A stretch of 64,000 nucleotides of DNA from Pyronema omphalodes (lineage: Eukaryota; Ascomycota; Pezizomycetes; Pezizales; Pyronemataceae), in contig JAJJXM010000038.1 of NCBI GenBank assembly GCA_024516155.1, positions 248,001-312,000 on the forward strand. Reading direction: 5' to 3'. The stretch's first letter is position 1. The number at the start of each line of letters is the position of its first letter. The notes beneath the pieces were generated by a model. That model had not been told where the DNA came from. It saw only the letters and a list, made by a program, of their open reading frames with translations, and ran no database searches. Positions 57,298-64,000 of this stretch are shown here, piece by piece. A program made the translations under genes and the position numbers.

Positions 57298-59305
57298 ATG
57301 TCCCCACCCAACAACGACAGCGACAACCCCTACCATTTACTATCAATCCCATCCACATCCACCACCCAAGAAATCCGTATCAGATTCCTCACACTGGCGA
57401 TAATATATCATCCCGATACAGCACCGCAGAATCTTGCAAATCAGTATAATGAAAGGTTTATAAAAATTACGAATGCTTATGATTGTCTTATGGGCCCTGT
57501 GCAGAGGAGATTGGTGGATGCGGATTTAGAATGGATTGATAGGGAGGCGCAGGAACGGAGAACAAGAGAAGATACGAACGCTGAAGCTCAACGTCGAGAA
57601 GAATGGCTATGTCAACAAGCGGCACGAGCTCAAAATCAAACATACCCTGACGCTTCGAGATATTTTACACCACCAGGATCTTCAACGCCTAGTACAGCAC
57701 CACCTTCGTATACCTCCTCCCCGCCTAGGTCTTCAGATATTCCTAGACATCAAACATATACCTACAGTCATACTGCGGGAACTCTTCCAAATGAAAGGAC
57801 TTACCTTTTCTCTGATTCCAATAATGGGGGGAGGAGGCCCACCAACGGACAGAGGAGGCCCAGAAAATTGATGATTTCACGGGGCGTAGTCACATGTGGA
57901 ATTCTAGTCCTAATACTAACCTCCTTTCTTGTGCTATGTGGAATATTTTTCCATCTCCCAGCACCATATGAACGTCGCATCGCCATCATCGGTAAATATC
58001 CCATCCGTTCATAATCCGTCCTTAATCAAAATCCGTTCACACCAGCTAACCTTCCTTCCTCAACCTCCCAGGAGCCGGTCCAGCTGGTCTATCCACCGCC
58101 TACCACCTCTCCCAATCCGGCAGTTTGCTCGACCCGCACATCCCGCACAGCATAACCCTCTTCGATTCCTCTGTGCTCCTAGGTGGTCGCTCATCCTCCT
58201 CCATCACTCTCGGCACCTCTAGAATTCCTTTAGGCCCAACAACCATTCCCCTCAGCTCCTCTCTTCTTCCTATCGCTCACCGTCTCGGTATCCCCACCAC
58301 CCCAGTGCACAATGGCATCGGCGACCTAGTAAGCAATGGCACTGGATCCTTCGGTGTATGGGACGGCAACAGTTGGGTCTACGTCGAATCTGCTGCTGAA
58401 AATAATGAGGATAGACCATGGTGGGGCCTTGATTCATGGCTTCGATATTCCACGGAAAATCAGAACATGGAACGGGAGCTTGTAGGCTTCCGGGAAAGGA
58501 GAATGAAGATGGCAATCCCGTTTCAAAATCTTGGGGAGGCGTTAGAAAAGGCGTTATTGACTGGCCATGCGGAGACATTGGCGGTGGATTGGTTACAGGA
58601 ACGAGGTATAGGAGAGGAGTATCAACGCGAGGTATTAAATTCCTTGCTCCGCGCAAGATATACACAGAACATAGGCAGCATTTCAGCGTTTTCGGCATTG
58701 TCGGCCATGGATCGTGTGGACTCTGTAGGGGTGGATATAGCTTCCCTCTGGGCGGCTATGGCGGAGAAGTCAGGTGCGATGTTGAGACTTGGATCGGAGG
58801 TCAGGGGGATAGAAAAAGGTGCCTGGGGTGGGTGGTATGTCAATTCCACCTCTTCTCCGCTGTTGGAGAGGTATGATGCGGTGGTTATTGCTGCTCCTTG
58901 GGGACTTAAATCTTTAACAAAATCCCTTGAACACCAGCTGAATCCCGAGGATGTCCCTGGAAATGTTGGTTTTGTGGATCAGCATATCACAATCTTTTCT
59001 AGCTTGTGGGAGATTAGTAATGACCAGTTTAAAGGGGTTGATACAGTTCCCGGACTGATATTAACTACACCTGGTTCCCAGCAATACAAAAATGCATCAA
59101 GATACACCGGTAGGGATGGGTTGGGACAAACACCGTTTTGGGTTTTATCGCAAATTGGGGAGACTTATGAACCCGACGGCCGGAAAGTTTATAACTATAA
59201 AATCATCTCGGCGGAAGAAATCTCCGATGATATGATACGACGATGGTTAGGAGGTGGCAGGAATTTCGAACATGTTTGGAGAGGTTATGTAAGTTCCTTT
59301 CCTTT

Positions 59306-59383
<78 letters not shown>

Positions 59384-59926
59384 TGAGCTTTTCGTTTGCC
59401 ACCCATAAGTCTATCTGATAGGTTCTAGCTGCTAATATACTTCCCTTTCTGGTAATAGCAAAAAAATACATACAGCACACTTTTACCAAATCACGCATCG
59501 AATTATAGTAAAATCCAACTCGACCAAAACCTTTGGTATACAGGCTCCATGGAGGAGCTTACAACAGGAATCGACCCAGCAGCAATGATGGGCGAAAACA
59601 CAGCCGCTTTGATTCTGGGACAATGGAAAAAAGAAGGAATACGCCTTGAGAACGATAAACGAAGACCGGTAGACGAGGAAGAAGAACGACGAAGGAATGA
59701 GGAAAGGAAATGGAGGGAGGAGGAAAGAAAATGGAGGGAGGACGAAAGGAAACGTAGGGAAGAAGAGAAGAAGAGGAGAGAAGAAGAGGAGGAAAGAAGA
59801 AGGGAGGAGGAGAGGAAAAGGAAAAGGGAGGAGGAACGCAAGATATGGTGGCAGGGCTTTTGGGAGCGGGTGAAAACGTTTCTGTTTGTGATTTTTTTAT
59901 TGATTTATTGTGCTTGTGCGATATAG
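57298..59926 (+). CDS. Fusion protein, copy B: J domain, membrane anchor, prenylcysteine-oxidase-like flavoprotein, charged helix, second membrane segment; 792 aa
   Basis: Predicted exons are 57298-57991, 58072-59288 and 59459-59926, with introns of 80 and 170 nt and the same phases as copy A. The architecture is as in copy A. The J domain keeps HPD but has many replacements near it (HPDK to HPDT, RFRT to RFLT, IKIKKAYDRLMDP to IKITNAYDCLMGP), and the following charged helix is 25 residues shorter. The anchor GVVTCGILVLILTSFLVLCGI and the flavin fingerprint RRIAIIGAGPAGLS are conserved. The flavoprotein domain is almost identical to copy A. The charged E/R/K helix near the C-terminus is slightly longer, and the final hydrophobic tail differs in sequence (FLFVIFLLIYCACAI) but not in character. 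An in-frame Met (LMISRGVV) occurs just before the anchor here only, so a shorter flavoprotein-only product is possible from this copy. Confidence 0.82.
59307..59381 (+). repeat. Intronic (TCA)25 microsatellite, copy B
   Basis: Twenty-five TCA units at the same distance from the donor as in copy A, one unit longer. Confidence 0.92.
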
Positions 59927-60339
59927 CGGGAGGTTTCGGGATACATAGGAGAAAGAGTGGAAGCTGGGGAAGCTGGGATTATGAGAAATGAGTTCAATGA
60001 TACGTGCTGTATAGGGCATGGTTGGGAATATCTTCCCATAGCTCACCTATCCCCCAAAAACAAACGAAAACAAAAAAGAAACTGCGCAATTTACTTATAT
60101 CCCAAAACAAAAAAGAAAACAAAAATCCGCATCCTTATGAAAGCGTCAATAACTTACACCAGTCCCGAATCTACCAATCTTAGCTTTCCTATGTAAACTT
60201 GTTATGCCTTTTCAGCTATATCTGAAATAATTCTGATGCCTTCTTCTTCCTCCTCTTATGCCTTCTTCTTCTTATACCTTCTTATGTCTTCTTCCGTCAC
60301 TCTACTTACTCCTAAGCTTTCTTTGCTTTCTTTGTTTCC

Positions 60340-60672
60340 TTTGCTTCCTTTGCTTCCTTTGCTTCCTTTGCTTCCTTTGCTTCCTTTGCTTCCTTTGCTT
60401 CCTTTGCTTCCTTTGCTTCCTTTGCTTCCTTTGCTTCCTTTGCTTCCTTTGCTTCCTTTGCTTCCTTTGCTTCCTTTGCTTCCTTTGCTTCCTTTGCTTC
60501 CTTTGCTTCCTTTGCTTCCTTTGCTTCCTTTGCTTCCTTTGCTTCCTTTGCTTCCTTTGCTTCCTTTGCTTCCTTTGCTTCCTTTGCTTCCTTTGCTTCC
60601 TTTGCTTCCTTTGCTTCCTTTGCTTCCTTTGCTTCCTTCGCTTCCTTTGCTTCCTTTGCTTCCTTTGCTTCC
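60340..60672 (+). repeat. 37-unit TTTGCTTCC minisatellite
   Basis: 333 nt consist of thirty-seven 9-bp units with a single T-to-C variant near 60636. Because 9 is a multiple of 3, all frames stay open and give spurious LLP, CFL and KQR repeat peptides. The corresponding part of copy A (about 52160-52185) has about two units. Confidence 0.95.
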
Positions 60673-60801
60673 TACATATACTCCTCTTTCTTCCGAGAAA
60701 CAAACATCGAGAAATTAAGGAATCGAGAAATGGAAGCTCGAAAATTGAAAGAACGGAAAGTACCCGAGTCTTCTGTCTTGAATCGATTGGATGATATCAT
60801 T

Positions 60802-60844
60802 GGGTGGGGGTTGGGGTTGGGGTTGGGGTTGGGGGTTTGGGGGA
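60802..60844 (+). repeat. GGGGTT array, potential G-quadruplex
   Basis: Four or more GGGGTT units follow at the edge of the duplicated segment. The corresponding edge of copy A is also G-rich (about 52344-52395) but not regularly repeated. Confidence 0.75.
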
Positions 60845-62566
60845 TTTGTGGAATAGATTGGTAGGTTTTGGGATGTGATGTGGTTTTTTTCTATTTATTT
60901 GCATTACTATTTTTATTTTTTATGTGATTTTTATGTGGGTTGTTGGGTTGTTGATATAATGGACTTTATGAAGGCTTTTATAAAGGCTCTGAAGAATGAT
61001 TTTCGAACTTTGAATTTCGAACTTTGAACTTCGGGATTACCAGATAGTAGATCATAGTAGATCGTAGCTAGGCTAGCAGCTAGCGTATGCAGCAGGTGGG
61101 GATGATCTTAGATGCGACTGCGATATCTCTTGCTATGTATGTACTGTTTTTTTGCATTTACCCGTCTCTTCCAGTCTACCATACACAAACACATCTCACA
61201 TATCATCATATCGAGTTTGTATTATATCCAAGAAATTCATATCGATATGCACCGTACATATGCCTACCCCACCTTCCCGTTTACCGTAACAATTCCCCAA
61301 TCCCCAAATCCACAAATATCAACCAACCAAGGAATAACAACAAAAAAACCGCCGCCGCCAGGATAAATCTAAATTAACCGTTAATTTGACATACATGGTA
61401 CATATCATAACATCATCCCTCGGGATAAAGCACGCAATTTGTTTTTTGTTTTCGGAAACTGGCTAGGTATGGCGTGAAGAACTACTTAAAGTCACTGCTT
61501 GCCGTTTACCTATGTATGTTTGTACCTTGAGGGTGGATATTGCACCATTGCGGCATTACATCATTGCGATATTGCGATATTGCGACATTGAGATATTGCG
61601 ACATTGCACCATTGCGGCGTTGAGATATTGCGACATTGCGATATTGAGGTATTGCGGTATTGCACCATAGCTTTCCAGCAAGCTTTCGGGGAAACTTTTA
61701 AGCTTTCAAGGCACGAAGTCGGGGTCTTAAGTACCGGCTTGTACTTGAAATTTGAGAAGTTGTCGCGAAACTTCAGGTTCACAGCGCAGGATACGGTTAT
61801 CGACTGGGAATATTATTAAGCTTCGTTTTTCTTTTTTGGATTAATCCAGGTGGAGTTATCAGCTGACTTACGCTCCCGCCTCTGACCCCTCGATTTGCGA
61901 TCTCGCACGCCGCACGGTCTTCGGCTGGTTATTCGCGGTACTGGACTTCGTTGGATTGCTGAGAAGGACCTGGACCGACCTTGTCTTGTCGGATTTTGCC
62001 AGAGCTTGTCGGCCTTCGTCGGACTTCGTCGGACCTTGTCAAGCTCGCTTCTAGAACGACATAGTAAAACCAGAGCTTCAGCTTCCAACCGCATACCTAA
62101 CCACTAAGCGAAGCTCGAACCCACCTTATCTGAATACAGGGATCCTCATTTAGGCTACTCCAGACCTTAGCTCGGTACATCACACGACCTTCCAATCGAG
62201 TTTTGTGATTTTGGTGGTGGAATCGCCTCCGTCCGCCTTCTTGCGGGAAAATAGAATTTGTAGAGGAGGAGGATAGATAATAGGGTAGAGGAGGAATAGA
62301 TAGCAGGGTATATACAGGAGGAGGAGAGTCAGAAGATACGCACGGGACCTCGGGTTGCCTAGTTTGGCTTATTGGGTTTTCCACAAAACACTCCTCCATA
62401 CTCCTCCACCAACTACTCCACCTACTCCGCCTTCCTCTCAACTCGATCTCGATACGTTTTCAGCTTCAAGCATCTCTTCTCATCCTACACCAGCTGAGAT
62501 ATTCTCCCAAACTCAGCTTTCGCACCTTTTGGAAATTACATATATACAAAGTCTTTTTTGGCAGCG
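60845..62566. other. Intergenic with degenerate short tandem repeats
   Basis: 61555-61670 is a degenerate array built from ATTGCGAYATTGCG-type units. 62000-62045 has CTTCGTCGGA units. No protein-coding gene is supported. A stretch at about 62085-62120 reads, on the minus strand, GGTTCGAG and TAGTGGTTAGG. These resemble tRNA B- and A-boxes but are in the wrong order, so no tRNA is called. Confidence 0.55.
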
Positions 62567-64000
62567 ATGTTCAACAGCTATCTTACCGACGATATACCGT
62601 CCCCTGTGGACTCCAAAACCTCCCTCCTCCTCCCTATATCCCACAACAACGAGAAGCGACGAAAATCTCCACGGTGGACTCACCGTAACAGAAGCTCTTT
62701 CAAATTCTGTGTGGTGCTACTGTTATCGTCCCTCCTAATCACCGGGGCGATAATATACATCAATGAACCAAATACTACTGGGAGTGAGTCGCCTATCTTT
62801 CGTTTGGTGCGGAGGGGTGTGGAGAAAATCAAGAGGGATGTTGCAGTGATTGTAGAAGGGAAAGGGAAGGATGTTTTTATCTTTGATGAAAATGGCAACT
62901 TACAACATGGATACATCAAGCCGAATGGAACGTTTGTTGGTGTGCTAAGTTGGTAACCCGGGCTTGGAAATGCCACTGGGCTTTTTCGCTCAACTTTTAC
63001 TATTGCCAGAAGCTCAGAAAGAACGAATGAATGCTGATGGGATTTATTTTTACAGCGGATTCCACTTTAGATGATTCGGAGTTACTGGTTACTGCTAAGC
63101 ACGGAATCGTTTCTTCCGATGTAGACGTTTGCAGCCAAATTGGTGTCGATACACTCAAAAAAGGCGGCAATGCAGTTGACGCAGCAATCGGTATCCGCCA
63201 CCTATTACTCATTGTATTCCGAAAAATATAATACAGTACATGTACAACTGACACCATTGTTTCACAGCAACCGCCGCGTGCATAGGCACAGTTAATATGT
63301 TTGCCTCAGGGATCGGTGGTGGAGGTTTCATGGGTCGGTCTTATCCGAGACATACTTACCAATTTCTTGGAGACGCGGCTTGCTGATCATGAGATAGTTG
63401 TACGAATGGCAAATGGAACATCAAAGAGCTTTAACTTCAGGGAAGCGGCACCAAAGAATGCCTCCCGTGATATGTACAGCAGTATGTTGTTCCATATTTC
63501 AATCTATCGGACGAGACATCTCGTGGGGTGAATTACACAAGCCGGCTAACCGCTTGTGGTTCTACAGAGGATGCAAATCTTGCTCAGGTGGGAGGTCTTG
63601 CAGTAGCTGTACCCGGAGAACTCCACGGATTTTCCTCAGCGCACCAACTCTTTGGCGCCCTACCATGGCAGGACATATGGGCTCCATCAATCAAATTAAA
63701 TTCCGACGGCTTTGTCGTCACTCCAACCTTAGAGCGTCTGATCGCCAAAGAGGAAGCTCTATTCCGAAACAACAGTGCCGACTGGTCTTTTGTCTTTAAC
63801 CAGGAAACCGGCAACATATTAAAAGCTGGAGAAATTATGACGCGACCCGCATACTCGAAGACTCTCCAAAAAATCTCGGAATCTGAGAATGGAGATCAGT
63901 ATGCCGGGGTTGACGACTTTTACAACGGTACCCTGGCTCAGCGGTTTACGGATGTTGTACAAGCACATGGCGGCATAATGACTCCCGAAGATCTCTCTGT
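62567..64000 (+). CDS. ggt: Gamma-glutamyltransferase, membrane-anchored, 5' part (runs off the right edge)
   Basis: Predicted exons are 62567-62939, 63056-63190, 63268-63333, 63398-63481 and 63568 to beyond 64000; introns of 116, 77, 64 and 86 nt, all phase 1. Splicing gives about 363 residues. There is a cytosolic N-terminus with a basic patch (KRRK, HRNR), a signal-anchor FCVVLLLSSLLITGAIIYI (~45-63), and then the GGT core: HGIVSSDVDVCSQIGVDTLKKGGNAVDAAIATAACIGTVNMFASGIGGGGFMVVRM, NFREAAPKNA, VGGLAVAVPGELHGF and LPWQDIWAPSIKLNSDGFVV. The autoprocessing Thr and the small subunit lie beyond the window. The enzyme hydrolyses or transfers the gamma-glutamyl group of glutathione and related compounds. 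As a type II membrane protein it would act in the secretory pathway, vacuole or at the cell surface. Confidence 0.92.

Larger units (their letters stand above)
56932..60840 (+). repeat. Segmental duplication, copy B
   Basis: Direct-orientation partner of 48218-52380, about 8.5-8.7 kb downstream start to start. It keeps the upstream ORF, the fusion gene, intron positions, microsatellite and 3' flank. It lacks the 220-bp leader insertion of copy A and has a 37-unit 9-bp minisatellite in the 3' flank. Confidence 0.92.

Noticed and set aside
60236..60794. Long open frames of 133-178 aa over the 9-bp array
   Set aside because: A 9-bp repeat leaves all frames open. The peptides are pure LLP, CFL or KQR repeats with no other signal.
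62085..62170. tRNA-like GGTTCGAG and TAGTGGTTAGG on the minus strand
   Set aside because: B-box-like sequence precedes the A-box-like one and no cloverleaf pairs; at best a SINE fragment, which I cannot support.

Overview
This window is nuclear DNA of a filamentous ascomycete, most likely a leotiomycete of the Helotiales type (that rank is an inference from gene content). The evidence is short spliceosomal introns (43-170 nt, GTATGT-like donors, CTAAC/CTGAC-like branch sites), long intergenic tracts rich in simple sequence, a fungal DMATS prenyltransferase, a fungal NLR, fungal transposon remnants and fungal forms of NudE, Swa2/auxilin and Crb2/Rad9. Exons were joined by hand from reading frames, splice motifs and family expectations, so intron positions are predictions.

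Layout: 1-1.3 kb is the 3' end of a NudE-type nuclear-distribution gene. 1.3-7.9 kb is AT-rich and microsatellite-rich with no supported gene. 7.95-10.7 kb holds a 902-aa orphan with FG-nucleoporin-like repeats, followed by a TA-flanked MITE-like element and a 280-aa orphan (12.6-13.4 kb). 15.15-20.9 kb is a compact putative specialised-metabolism locus: an FMO with a long C-terminal extension (+), a DMATS aromatic prenyltransferase (-) and a CmcJ/AsaB-like oxygenase (-). 22.9-26.3 kb is a six-exon NLR (Goodbye-like domain, NB-ARC, TPR). 28.6-30.3 kb is a serine beta-lactamase-fold protein. 33.7-35.4 kb is an Xaa-Pro aminopeptidase, followed by two low-complexity orphans. 40.1-43.0 kb is Swa2/auxilin, and 43.8-47.9 kb is a Crb2/Rad9 checkpoint adaptor.

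48.2-60.8 kb is the most unusual part: a segment of about 4 kb present twice in direct orientation. Each copy has a conserved 58-codon upstream ORF and a three-exon gene that fuses a J domain, a transmembrane anchor, a prenylcysteine-oxidase-like flavoprotein, a charged E/K/R-rich helix and a second C-terminal membrane segment. The 4.5 kb between the copies is transposon-rich. It contains a hAT element with a perfect 8-bp target duplication and recognisable terminal repeats, LINE RNase H-like debris, a decayed ORF family and a near-perfect palindrome. Copy B also carries a 37-unit 9-bp minisatellite that is only about two units long in copy A. 62.6-64 kb is the 5' part of a membrane-anchored gamma-glutamyltransferase that runs off the window.

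Functionally, nudE, swa2, crb2, pepP and ggt are conserved core genes. The orphans, the NLR, the prenyltransferase locus and the duplicated fusion gene are accessory genes in repeat-rich surroundings.
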